This document shows positions 15,962 to 24,137 of a DNA stretch of 64,000 nucleotides, piece after piece. Both the position numbers and the translations under genes were made by a program. The stretch covers positions 103,413 to 167,412 of the forward strand of contig JBCBGF010000007.1 of assembly GCA_038526915.1 (NCBI GenBank). Direction: 5' to 3'. The notes beneath the pieces are model-generated. The model searched no databases, was not told the origin of the DNA, and saw nothing but the letters and a program-made list of their open reading frames with translations. Each line of letters opens with the position of its first letter. The stretch's first letter is position 1. This DNA comes from JBCBGF01 sp038526915 (GTDB lineage: Bacteria > Pseudomonadota > Alphaproteobacteria > Rhodobacterales > Rhodobacteraceae).

Positions 15962-16747
15962 ATGACAAACGTACTGCGCAAAGACGTAGGGGCCGTCGCC
16001 CGGCTGACGCTCAATCGCCCAAAGGCGCTGAACGCGCTGAGCGAGGCGATGCTGACCGATCTTCAGACCGCGCTGAACGATCTTGCCGACGACCCCGCCA
16101 TCCGGGTCATCGTTATTGCCGCCGAAGGCCGCGCCTTTTGCGCGGGCCATGACCTGCGCGAGATGACCGAAGCGCGGGCCGAGCCCGACGGTGGCGCCAA
16201 GCGCTTTGCTGAACTCTTCGACGCCTGCGCACGCCTCATGCAGACACTCCCCACCCTGCCCCAGCCAGTGATCGCCGAAGTGGGTGGCCTCGCCACCGCC
16301 GCCGGATGCCAGCTTGTCGCCTCCTGCGACATGGCCGTCGCTACCGATGAAGCGCGCTTTGGCGTGAACGGCGTCAATATCGGCCTGTTCTGTTCCACTC
16401 CCATGGTCGCCCTCTCCCGCAACATCCCCCGCAAACAAGCCTTCGAAATGCTCACCACTGGCAGCTTCATCGACGCCCAGCGCGCCTGCGACTTGGGCCT
16501 TGTTAACCACGTCGTGCGCGCCGAACATCTGACGGAGGAGACGATGTTCCTTGCCAACACCATCGCCAACAAACTGGGGTCCGCCGTCCGCATCGGCAAG
16601 CGCGCCTTCTACGATCAACTTCAGATGCCGCTGGACGAGGCCTATCGTTTTACCGGCGAGGTGATGGTGGCGAACATGCTCGACCAAGACACCAGCGAAG
16701 GCATCTCCGCCTTTCTCGAAAAACGGAAACCGGAATGGACGCAGTAG
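15962..16747 (+). CDS. Enoyl-CoA hydratase/isomerase family protein
   Basis: A crotonase-fold enzyme of 261 residues acting on acyl-CoA substrates. The oxyanion-hole stretches are readable as EGRAFCAGHDLREM (about 56-69) and VGGLATAAGCQLVASCDMA (about 104-122). At the two catalytic positions of classical hydratases the second Glu is not obvious (the region reads FGVNGVNIGLFCSTPMVAL), as in ECHDC3-like and other subfamilies, so the exact reaction is open. The start has a GGGAGAGCAAG ribosome site. It overlaps the next gene by 13 bases and is divergent from a thioesterase gene. Confidence 0.88.
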   Translation: MTNVLRKDVGAVARLTLNRPKALNALSEAMLTDLQTALNDLADDPAIRVIVIAAEGRAFCAGHDLREMTEARAEPDGGAKRFAELFDACARLMQTLPTLPQPVIAEVGGLATAAGCQLVASCDMAVATDEARFGVNGVNIGLFCSTPMVALSRNIPRKQAFEMLTTGSFIDAQRACDLGLVNHVVRAEHLTEETMFLANTIANKLGSAVRIGKRAFYDQLQMPLDEAYRFTGEVMVANMLDQDTSEGISAFLEKRKPEWTQ

Positions 16748-17145
16748 CCGAAGTCGAAGCACATATCGCCGCCACCCCAGACCCCGCGCGCCGCGCCGAA
16801 GCGGAGGCGCTGGATGCGATCTTTCGCGAGGTCACAGGCTTCCGGCCCCGCCTTTGGTCGGGGCGCATGATCGGCTATGGGTCCTACGACTACACCTACG
16901 CCAGCGGTCGGTCGGGCACCTGGCTCGCCACAGGCTTCGCCGTGGGGAAGCGGAACGTGACGGTCTATATCCTGCCGGGCTACACCGAGTTCCCACAGAT
17001 CATGGAGAGGCTGGGCAAGTACAAGAAAGGCAACGCTTGCCTCTATCTCACCCGGCTGGAGAACGCCGATCAAACCGCCCTGCGCGATCTGATCCGCGCG
17101 GGGTTGGAGGATTTGGGACAGACGTGGGAGGTGCAGGCGACCTGA
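16735..17145 (+). CDS. DUF1801 domain protein
   Basis: A 136-residue soluble protein of the YdhG/DUF1801 fold, recognised by RPRLWSGRMIGYGSYDYTY, VYILPGYTEFPQIMERLGKYK and the final LYLTRLENADQTALRDLI. The biochemical role of the family is not established. It overlaps the enoyl-CoA hydratase gene and is probably co-translated with it. It converges on a glutamine-synthetase-like gene with only six bases between the stops. Confidence 0.85.
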   Translation: MDAVAEVEAHIAATPDPARRAEAEALDAIFREVTGFRPRLWSGRMIGYGSYDYTYASGRSGTWLATGFAVGKRNVTVYILPGYTEFPQIMERLGKYKKGNACLYLTRLENADQTALRDLIRAGLEDLGQTWEVQAT

Positions 17146-17151
17146 CGCCTT

Positions 17152-18486
17152 TTACAAACGGCTCAGGTAGTACCTGTATTCCACCGGCGTGATCATCCCG
17201 GTCAGCGTCTGGATCTCATCCTGTTTGACCGCTGCAAAGACGCTCCGAAATTCCGCACCAAAGATCTCTTCGGCGACATCCGACACAACGAACCGCTCCA
17301 CTGCATCGAACCAGTCGTGCCCCAACGGCTGCGCCGGCACCGCCTCGGGGTGGTCAATCGGCAAAGGCACCTCCGCCTTCGTATCCAGCCCATGCAGGAT
17401 CCCACCAAGGATCGCCGTCAGCACAAGATAGGGGTTCACATCCGCCCCGCTGATCCGATGCTCCAGCCGCGCGGCAGGCCCGGTGATCTGCGGCAACCGG
17501 ATCCCCGCCGCGCGGTTGTCCATCCCCCAATCGGGGCTGGAAGGCGCGAAACTCTTTCGCTGGAACCGCCTGTACGAGTTCATATGCGGCGCAAAGATCG
17601 CCTGCAGATCCGCCATCGTGTCCAGCACGCCGCCCACCGCATGGCGCAACGTGTCAGAAACCCCCTCGCCTTCAGGCGTGAAGATATTCGCCCCACTCTC
17701 ATCCAGCACCGAACAGTGCGCGTGCATTCCGTTCCCAGGTGCCTCGGCATAGGGCTTGGCCATGAACGTGGCCTCCATCCCATGCCGCGACACGACCCCG
17801 CGCACCAGCCTTCGGAACAGCAGCGCGGTCTCGGCGGCAAAGAGCACATCGTCGGTATGGTGAAAATTCACCTCGAACTGCCCCGGCCCGTATTCCGCGA
17901 TCAGCGTATCGGTCTGAAGCCCCTGCACCCGGCAGGCCGCGAGGATCTCGGTCAGGATCGCCTCCTGCCGCGACACAACTTCCAGGTCGTAGTTCTGCGC
18001 GGGAGGTGTCCGCTTCGGCGGCCTTGGCGCATCATCGCCCTTCTCACGCGGCCGCAGGATGTAGAACTCAAGCTCGGTCGCCACTACAGGCCGCCAGCCC
18101 CGCGCCGCATAACGCTCCAACATCCGCCTTAAAATCTCACGCGAGGATATCGGGCTCGGCTCCCCCTCAGGCGTCAGCATCTCCACCTGCACCTGCGCGA
18201 CGTTTCCTGGCATCCACGGCACGGGCCGCAGCGTCCCTGGCACGCCCACGAGCACCCCATCGGGATCGCCCACGACAATCCCCAAGCCCGACGCCTCCAC
18301 CTCATTGCCCATGATCGCGGGCGCGTAGGTCGAGTACGGCAACCGCACCGCCCCCGCCTCCAGCTTGCCGAACGCATCGCCGGGCAGCCACTTGCCCCGC
18401 CACACCGCGTTCAGATCGCACAGCATCAATTCAACCCGCTCGGGCTGACCGTGCCTGGCGCAGTATTCGGCGTATTCGTCCTTCAT
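17152..18486 (-). CDS. puuA: Glutamine synthetase-like gamma-glutamylpolyamine synthetase
   Basis: A 444-residue member of the GlnA superfamily that, in this context, most likely ligates glutamate to putrescine or another polyamine with ATP, the first step of the Puu degradation route. Family landmarks include EFEVNFHHTDD, GNGMHAHCSVLDESG (about 245-260) and RLEHRISGADVNPYLVLTAI. It is the last gene of potF-potA-potH-potI-puuA and overlaps potI by ATGA. Housekeeping glutamine synthetase is unlikely because of the divergent sequence and the neighbours. The exact amine cannot be read from the sequence. Confidence 0.85.
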   Translation of the reverse strand: MKDEYAEYCARHGQPERVELMLCDLNAVWRGKWLPGDAFGKLEAGAVRLPYSTYAPAIMGNEVEASGLGIVVGDPDGVLVGVPGTLRPVPWMPGNVAQVQVEMLTPEGEPSPISSREILRRMLERYAARGWRPVVATELEFYILRPREKGDDAPRPPKRTPPAQNYDLEVVSRQEAILTEILAACRVQGLQTDTLIAEYGPGQFEVNFHHTDDVLFAAETALLFRRLVRGVVSRHGMEATFMAKPYAEAPGNGMHAHCSVLDESGANIFTPEGEGVSDTLRHAVGGVLDTMADLQAIFAPHMNSYRRFQRKSFAPSSPDWGMDNRAAGIRLPQITGPAARLEHRISGADVNPYLVLTAILGGILHGLDTKAEVPLPIDHPEAVPAQPLGHDWFDAVERFVVSDVAEEIFGAEFRSVFAAVKQDEIQTLTGMITPVEYRYYLSRL

Positions 18487-19301
18487 GCGGCCTGCTCCGC
18501 CAACCTCTCATCGCGCCGTTGCTGCGCGATCCGGTGCTTGCTGGCGAGCGAGGCGGAGATCACCCCGATGGTCACCAGCGCGATGAGGATCGTCGACAGC
18601 GCATTGATCTCGGGACTGACCCCCAGCCGCACAGAGGAGAAGATCTTGATCGGCAGCGTCGTGGCCGAAGGCCCCGCGGTGAAGGAAGCAATCACCAGAT
18701 CATCCAGCGACAGAGTAAACGCCAAGAGCCACCCCGCAATCACCGCAGGCGCGATCAGGGGCAAGGTCACAGACCGGAACGCATCGAAGGGCGTACAGCC
18801 AAGGTCCAGCGCGGCCTCCTCCAGCGAGCGATCAAAGCTCACCAGCCGCGACGACACCACGACCGAGACGAAGCACATCGAAAACGTCGTATGCGCGAGG
18901 ATGATCGTGAAGATTCCCCGATCCAACCCGATGGAGATGAACAGGAGAAGCAACGAAAGCCCCGTAATCACCTCCGGCATCACCAAGGGCGCATAGATCA
19001 TGCCCGAGAACAGCGTGCGCCCGTAAAACCGCCCCCCACGCACCAGCACATAGGCCGCCATCGTCCCCAACACCGTCGCGATGGTCGAGGAGAACACCGC
19101 GACCCGCAGCGTCACCCAGGCGGCGTCGAGGAAGGATTCGTCCCTCATCAACTCGCCATACCATTTGGTTGAGAACCCGGCCCAGACGGTGACAAGGCGG
19201 CTCTCGTTGAAGCTGTAGACGATCAGAATGACCATCGGGATATAGAGAAACGCAAACCCCAGCGCCAGCGATGTGGCATTGAACCAGGAAAACCGTCTCA
19301 T
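18483..19301 (-). CDS. potI: Polyamine ABC transporter permease (PotI-like)
   Basis: Inner-membrane permease of 272 residues with six predicted helices, the first at about 8-28. The EAA loop that docks to the ATPase reads EEAALDLGCTPFDAFRSVTL (about 162-181). The ATG at 19301 is coupled to potH by an ATGA overlap; the longer upstream frame is not coding. Together with PotH it forms the channel of a spermidine/putrescine importer. Confidence 0.93.
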   Translation of the reverse strand: MRRFSWFNATSLALGFAFLYIPMVILIVYSFNESRLVTVWAGFSTKWYGELMRDESFLDAAWVTLRVAVFSSTIATVLGTMAAYVLVRGGRFYGRTLFSGMIYAPLVMPEVITGLSLLLLFISIGLDRGIFTIILAHTTFSMCFVSVVVSSRLVSFDRSLEEAALDLGCTPFDAFRSVTLPLIAPAVIAGWLLAFTLSLDDLVIASFTAGPSATTLPIKIFSSVRLGVSPEINALSTILIALVTIGVISASLASKHRIAQQRRDERLAEQAA

Positions 19302-20194
19302 GCGTCGGCCTCCTGTTCCTTTTGCTGGTTGCGCTGGAACAGGACGATCGGGATCACCAGGATCAACAACAGGATGATCGCCACGGCGGATGCAACGGGC
19401 CAGTCCCGGTTTGAGAAGAATTCTTCCCACAGCACCTTGCCGATCATCAGCGTGCCGGACCCACCCAGAAGCGAGGGGATCACGAATTCGCCAATGGCAG
19501 GGATGAAGACCAGAAAACACCCCGCGATGATGCCGGATCGCGACAATGGCACAGTGACCAGCCAGAAGGCCGAGGTGCGGCTGCATCCCAGATCCTCTGC
19601 CGCTTCCAAAAGCGAGTCGTCCATCCGCTCCAACGCGGCATAGATCGGCAGGATCATGAAGGGCAGATAGGTGTACACGATCCCGATATAGACGGCGGTC
19701 GAGGTGTTCATGATCTGCAGCGGATCGGCGATGATCCCGGTCCAGAGCAGGAACTGATTGAGATAGCCCTCAGTGCTGAGGATCCCGATCCAAGCATAGA
19801 CGCGGATCAGAAAGCTCGTCCAGAACGGCAGGATCACCAGCATCATCAGCATCGGCCGCCATTCGGGCGCCGCGCGGGCCATGCCGTAGGCGATTGGATA
19901 GCCAACGAGAAGGGCCAGGAAGGTCGACACCAACGCGATCTGAAGCGAGCTGAGATATGCCTTCCAGTAGAGGTCATCCTCCGTCAGGAAAATGTAGTTG
20001 TCCCAATCGAGCTGACTGAGAAACGTGGTGAAACCGGCCCAGCCTTCGGACAGATCTAGCGTCGGCGTATAGGGCGGGATCGCCAGGGCGATGTCCGACA
20101 GCGAGATCTTGAAGATGATCCCGAAGGGCACAAGAAACAGCAGCAAAAGCCACAGATACGGAACCCCGATCAGGGTGCGGCGCGCGACGCTCAT
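19298..20194 (-). CDS. potH: Polyamine ABC transporter permease (PotH-like)
   Basis: A 298-residue permease with the typical PotB/PotH topology: an N-terminal helix (about 12-32), a large first periplasmic loop and the EAA motif LLEAAEDLGCSRTSAFWLVT (about 195-214). Its start codon abuts the stop of the ATPase gene with no spacer, and its stop overlaps potI, so all three are translated in step. Confidence 0.93.
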   Translation of the reverse strand: MSVARRTLIGVPYLWLLLLFLVPFGIIFKISLSDIALAIPPYTPTLDLSEGWAGFTTFLSQLDWDNYIFLTEDDLYWKAYLSSLQIALVSTFLALLVGYPIAYGMARAAPEWRPMLMMLVILPFWTSFLIRVYAWIGILSTEGYLNQFLLWTGIIADPLQIMNTSTAVYIGIVYTYLPFMILPIYAALERMDDSLLEAAEDLGCSRTSAFWLVTVPLSRSGIIAGCFLVFIPAIGEFVIPSLLGGSGTLMIGKVLWEEFFSNRDWPVASAVAIILLLILVIPIVLFQRNQQKEQEADA

Positions 20195-21331
20195 CTAGGA
20201 CGCCAGGATGAGGCCGGCGGTGTCCGACCAGGACAGATACACCTCATCCTCCCAGGTAAATGTCCGGCGTGACAGCCGCCGATTATTCGCCGTCTGCGCC
20301 TTGATGATCTGCCCGCCGGGCAACATCACGTGATAGGTCGAGATGTTGCCGAGATAGGCGATGTCATGCACCCGGCCCTGTACGACGTTGTTGCGGTCGG
20401 TGGGCCGCTCGGCGGAAATCGCCACCTTCTCGGGCCGGATGGCAAACACCGCGCTGCCCCCGCCCAGCCCCGCGCCCGGTGTCCCGATGATCTCAGGCTG
20501 CCCCTCGGCCCAGACCAGCGTCGCCGACTCCGCATCCTTCACCGTCGCCCGCCCCTCGATCAGGTTCACGTCGCCGATGAAATCGGCCACGTAGGACGAG
20601 TTCGGGCTCTCATATATCCGGTCCGGCGGGTCGACCTGTATGATCTTGCCATTGTCCATCACCGCCACGCGCGAGGCGACCGTCATCGCCTCTTCCTGAT
20701 CGTGGGTGACGATCACAAACGTCGTCTCGGTCTTTTCCTGAATATCCATCAGCTCAAACTGCGTTTCTTGCCGCAGTTTTTTGTCGAGCGCGCCCAAGGG
20801 TTCATCGAGCAACAACAGCTTCGGCGCTTTCGCGAGTGCCCGCGCCAAGGCCACCCGCTGCCGCTGCCCACCCGAGATCTGATGCGGCTTACGTTTAGCG
20901 AACTTCTCCAGCCGCGTCAGCCGCAGCATCTCCCCCACACGCTCCGGGATCTGCTCCTTTGGCATATTCGAGCGTTTGAGCCCAAAGGCGATGTTGTCCC
21001 AGAGCGACAGATGCGGAAACAGTGCATAGGACTGAAACATCATGTTCACCTCGCGCCGGTTCGGCGGAATGCCCGCCATGTCCTGCCCGCCAATAGTGAT
21101 CGTGCCTGCGCTCGTGCTCTCAAACCCTGCCAGCATCCGCATCAGCGTGGTCTTGCCGCAGCCCGAGGGGCCAAGCAGCGCAAAGAACTCCTTTCGGTAG
21201 ATCGACAGGTCGATGTCGTCGATGGCGACAAACTCCCCGAAGCGCTTGGTTACCCCGTCGAACCGGATCAGCGGCACCTCATCCGGATCTGTCCAGGGGG
21301 CGAACTCAACAGGCTGGGCGGAGACGTTCAT
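20195..21331 (-). CDS. potA: Polyamine ABC transporter ATPase (PotA/PotG-like)
   Basis: The 378-residue energy-coupling subunit. Walker A is GPSGCGKTTL (about 54-63), the ABC signature ISGGQRQRVALARALA, Walker B LLLLDEPLGALD, and the switch histidine lies in VIVTHDQEEA. A C-terminal TOBE-like regulatory domain follows (about 280-378), as in PotA/PotG and maltose-type ATPases. It lies 79 bases after potF, with a strong hairpin between them that should reduce transcription relative to the binding protein. Confidence 0.94.
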   Translation of the reverse strand: MNVSAQPVEFAPWTDPDEVPLIRFDGVTKRFGEFVAIDDIDLSIYRKEFFALLGPSGCGKTTLMRMLAGFESTSAGTITIGGQDMAGIPPNRREVNMMFQSYALFPHLSLWDNIAFGLKRSNMPKEQIPERVGEMLRLTRLEKFAKRKPHQISGGQRQRVALARALAKAPKLLLLDEPLGALDKKLRQETQFELMDIQEKTETTFVIVTHDQEEAMTVASRVAVMDNGKIIQVDPPDRIYESPNSSYVADFIGDVNLIEGRATVKDAESATLVWAEGQPEIIGTPGAGLGGGSAVFAIRPEKVAISAERPTDRNNVVQGRVHDIAYLGNISTYHVMLPGGQIIKAQTANNRRLSRRTFTWEDEVYLSWSDTAGLILAS

Positions 21332-21353
21332 GGGCTATCCTTAACACGCAAAA

Positions 21354-21383
21354 CGCCGTGCCCGCGGGATCCCGGGCACGGCG
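21354..21383 (-). terminator. Attenuating hairpin between potF and potA
   Basis: A perfect 11-bp stem (21354-21364 with 21373-21383), followed on the minus strand by TTTTGCG, fills the potF-potA gap. It probably ends part of the transcripts after potF. Confidence 0.65.
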
Positions 21384-21410
21384 CAAAAGGTCTTCTTGGC
21401 GGAAATCGGA

Positions 21411-22496
21411 TCAGGTCCCCGACTTCACCCGCGTCCACATCCGCGTCACCACCCGCTGCACATTCGGCGGATAGGGGCGCGTGGTGTAGAGGTTTTCCAG
21501 CGTCGACTCATCGGGATAGATCGCCGGGTCGCCGATCACGTCTTCCAACAGGAACGGTTTCGACGCCTCGTTGCCATTGGCGTAATAGACGTAGTTCGAC
21601 GCCGTCGCCATGTTCTGCGCATCCATAATGAAGTTCAGGAACTGATGCGCGCCCTCGGGGTTCGGCGCATCCGCCGGGATCGCCATCTGGTCAAACCACA
21701 TCAGCGCCCCTTCCGACGGGGCGTTATAGACGATCTCAACCCCGTTATCGGCCTCCGCCGCCCGGTCCCGCGCCTGAAGCACATCGCCGGACCAGCCGAA
21801 GGCCACGCAGATATCGCCATTGGCCAGCGCGTTGATGTATTCCGAGCTGTGGAAGTTCTGAACGTAGGGCCGCACCGCTGCCAGCACGGCCTCGGCCTTC
21901 TCGATCACGTCAGGCTCATGGCTGTCAGGATCTTCGCCTAGATAGGCCAGCGCGGCCGGGATCATCTCCGCCGGCGCGTCGAGGAAATGCACACCGCACT
22001 CGGCGAGCTTTTCCATGTTCTCGGGGTTGAAGATCAGCTCCAGCGATCCGATGGGGGCATCTTCGCCCAGAATCTCGGTCACTTCGCCCACATTGGCGCC
22101 GATGCCCGTCGTGCCCCACATGTAGTTGATGGAATAGACGTTGCCGGGGTCGTACTGGGCGGTGCGATCCTTGATCACGTCCCACAGGTTTCCGGCATTG
22201 GGCAGCTTGTCGTAATCAAGCTCCTGGAACGCACCGGCAGCAATCTGACGCTGCAGGAACGTGCCCGAGGGCACAACGACGTCATAGCCCGAGCCACCGG
22301 CCAAAAGCCGCGTCTCCAGCAGTTCGTTTGAGTCAAAGACGTCATAGACAAGGTCGAGCCCCGTCTCTTCCTCAAACTTCGTCAGCAGGTCTTCGTCGAT
22401 ATAGTCCGACCAGTTGTAGACACGCACTTCCTCAGCCGTGGCGGCCAGTGCGATGAGCGACGCACCCGCGGCCAGGGCGGCAATCTTCGTCATCAT
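21411..22496 (-). CDS. potF: Periplasmic polyamine-binding protein (PotF-like)
   Basis: Extracytoplasmic solute-binding protein of 361 residues. A signal peptide with an AATAEE-type cleavage region ends at about residue 21. The mature part opens VRVYNWSDYIDEDLLTKFEE, the hallmark of PotD/PotF proteins, where the Trp-Ser-Asp-Tyr stretch lines the amine site. Further conserved parts are YMWGTTGIGANVGEV and FGWSGDVLQARDRA. A GGGGAGAAG ribosome site fixes the start at 22496; the very long upstream extension of this frame is noise. First gene of the polyamine uptake operon, with its own promoter. Confidence 0.95.
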   Translation of the reverse strand: MMTKIAALAAGASLIALAATAEEVRVYNWSDYIDEDLLTKFEEETGLDLVYDVFDSNELLETRLLAGGSGYDVVVPSGTFLQRQIAAGAFQELDYDKLPNAGNLWDVIKDRTAQYDPGNVYSINYMWGTTGIGANVGEVTEILGEDAPIGSLELIFNPENMEKLAECGVHFLDAPAEMIPAALAYLGEDPDSHEPDVIEKAEAVLAAVRPYVQNFHSSEYINALANGDICVAFGWSGDVLQARDRAAEADNGVEIVYNAPSEGALMWFDQMAIPADAPNPEGAHQFLNFIMDAQNMATASNYVYYANGNEASKPFLLEDVIGDPAIYPDESTLENLYTTRPYPPNVQRVVTRMWTRVKSGT

Positions 22497-22591
22497 TTCA
22501 AACTTCTCCCCATGGATCGTCGTTTTGTAAGCCGACCCCGCGATTCGCGCGGGCCTTGTGGATAGATTGCCCGATAAGCGAAGCGGCTGGA

Positions 22592-22621
22592 ATAGTACCC
22601 CACCATTCGAGCGCCTGACAA
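22592..22621 (-). promoter_or_regulatory. Candidate potF operon promoter
   Basis: On the minus strand TTGTCA (22616-22621), an 18-base spacer and TACTAT (22592-22597) lie 95 bases before potF. Both hexamers are good sigma-70 matches. Confidence 0.55.
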
Positions 22622-22679
22622 ACGTGCATTCGCCGCATACAGAGGCAATTCGAAAACCTTTCGACGGGCTCGGTTGGAT

Positions 22680-22707
22680 TTGACAGGTCCGCCTATTCCC
22701 GCATAGT
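22680..22707 (+). promoter_or_regulatory. Candidate promoter of the aminotransferase-oxidase pair
   Basis: A perfect TTGACA (22680-22685), a 16-base spacer and CATAGT (22702-22707) lie 36 bases before the aminotransferase start. The two divergent promoters of the polyamine module sit about 60 bases apart, leaving room for one shared regulator site. Confidence 0.55.
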
Positions 22708-22742
22708 CCCCCGGTTCGCCCTGCACCCAAGGATCTGCGCCG

Positions 22743-24137
22743 ATGAACATCATCACCAACCACCTGCCCACGGCCGAGCTTCAGGCGCTGGACGCCGCGC
22801 ATCACATGCACCCCTTCTCGCAAAACGCCGAGTTCGAGACCAAGGGCGCCCGCGTCATCACCCGCGCCGAAGGGGTGGAACTGATCGACAGCGACGGCAA
22901 CCGCATACTCGACGCCATGGCGGGGCTCTGGTGCGTGAACATCGGCTATGGCCGCGATGAGTTGGCCGAGGTGGCCGCGCGCCAAATGCAGGAACTTCCT
23001 TATTACAACACCTTCTTCAAAACGACCCACGTTCCCGCAATCGCGCTCGCCAAGAAAATCGCCGAACTCGCCCCCGGCGACCTCAACCACATCTTCTTCG
23101 CCGCCGGTGGGTCCGAGGCCAATGACACTAATATCCGCCTTGTCCGCCACTATTGGGCACTGAAGGGCAAGCCCGAGAAATCCATCATCATCAGCCGCAA
23201 GAACGGCTACCACGGCTCCTCTGTCGGTTCCGCCTCCCTCGGCGGGATGGCGGCCATGCACGCTCAAGGCGGCATTCCAATCCCGGACGTGCATCATATC
23301 AATGAGCCTAACTGGTGGACCGAGGGCGGAGACATGAGCCCCGAAGAGTTCGGCCTCGCCCGCGCCCGCGAATTGGAAGCCGCCATCGAGCACTATGGTG
23401 AGGATCGCATTGCCGCTTTCATCGCGGAACCCGTCCAAGGCGCAGGCGGCGTCATCGTCGCGCCCGACACCTACTGGCCCGAGATCCAGCGGATCTGCGA
23501 CCGGCACGAGATCCTCCTGATCGCAGACGAAGTGATCTGCGGCTTTGGGCGCACCGGCAACTGGTTCGGATCACAGACGCTCAACATCCGCCCCGATATC
23601 ATGACGGTGGCCAAGGGCATCAGCTCCGGCTACGCCCCCATCGGCGGCTCGATCCTGTCCGATGAAGTCGCCAGCACCATTGCCTCCGACGAATTCAACC
23701 ACGGCTACACCTATTCAGGCCACCCCGTCGCCGCCGCGGTGGCGCTCGAGAACATCCGCATCCTCGAAGAAGAAAAAATCATCGGCCATGTCCGCGACAC
23801 CGCCGCCCCCTACCTGAAGGAGAAGTGGGAAGCGATGGTCGACCACCCTCTAATCGGTGAGGCCAGGATCGTCGGCATGATGGGCTCGCTCGCCATGACC
23901 CCAGATAAAGCGAGCCGCGCCGCCTTCGCCGCGCCCAAGGGCACCGTGGGCCTGATCGCGCGCGATCGCTGTTTCGCCAACAACCTGGTGATGCGGCATG
24001 TGGGCGACCGGATGATCATCTCACCTCCGCTCATCATCACGCCTGACCAGATCGACACGCTGATCGAACGGGCCACCAAGGCGCTGGATGAGACCCATGC
24101 CATCCTCAAACGCGACGGCCTCCTGACCGCGGCCTGA
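22743..24137 (+). CDS. spuC: Putrescine-type aminotransferase (SpuC-like)
   Basis: PLP-dependent class III aminotransferase, 464 residues, cytoplasmic. The PLP lysine is in MTVAKGISSGYAPIGG, preceded by ADEVICGFGRTG; AAGGSEANDTNIRLVRHY marks the omega-aminotransferase family. The opening HMHPFSQNAEFETKGARVI is the SpuC pattern. It faces the polyamine uptake operon and is followed by an FAD oxidase, overlapping it in TGATG. It probably moves the amino group of putrescine (or another diamine) to pyruvate; other omega-amines cannot be excluded from the sequence alone. Confidence 0.9.
   Translation: MNIITNHLPTAELQALDAAHHMHPFSQNAEFETKGARVITRAEGVELIDSDGNRILDAMAGLWCVNIGYGRDELAEVAARQMQELPYYNTFFKTTHVPAIALAKKIAELAPGDLNHIFFAAGGSEANDTNIRLVRHYWALKGKPEKSIIISRKNGYHGSSVGSASLGGMAAMHAQGGIPIPDVHHINEPNWWTEGGDMSPEEFGLARARELEAAIEHYGEDRIAAFIAEPVQGAGGVIVAPDTYWPEIQRICDRHEILLIADEVICGFGRTGNWFGSQTLNIRPDIMTVAKGISSGYAPIGGSILSDEVASTIASDEFNHGYTYSGHPVAAAVALENIRILEEEKIIGHVRDTAAPYLKEKWEAMVDHPLIGEARIVGMMGSLAMTPDKASRAAFAAPKGTVGLIARDRCFANNLVMRHVGDRMIISPPLIITPDQIDTLIERATKALDETHAILKRDGLLTAA

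Noticed and set aside
14332..16014. 560-codon minus-strand open frame across the broken regulator
   Set aside because: Repetitive Gly/Ala/Val/Asp composition, opposite a recognisable hydrolase-LuxR gene and in the wrong frame for the thioesterase.
22556..22564. TTGTGGATA resembling a DnaA box
   Set aside because: Single imperfect copy in a promoter region; no cluster, no origin features.
22497..23507. N-terminal extension of the potF frame
   Set aside because: The signal peptide and ribosome site place the start at 22496; the rest is opposite the aminotransferase gene and its promoter.
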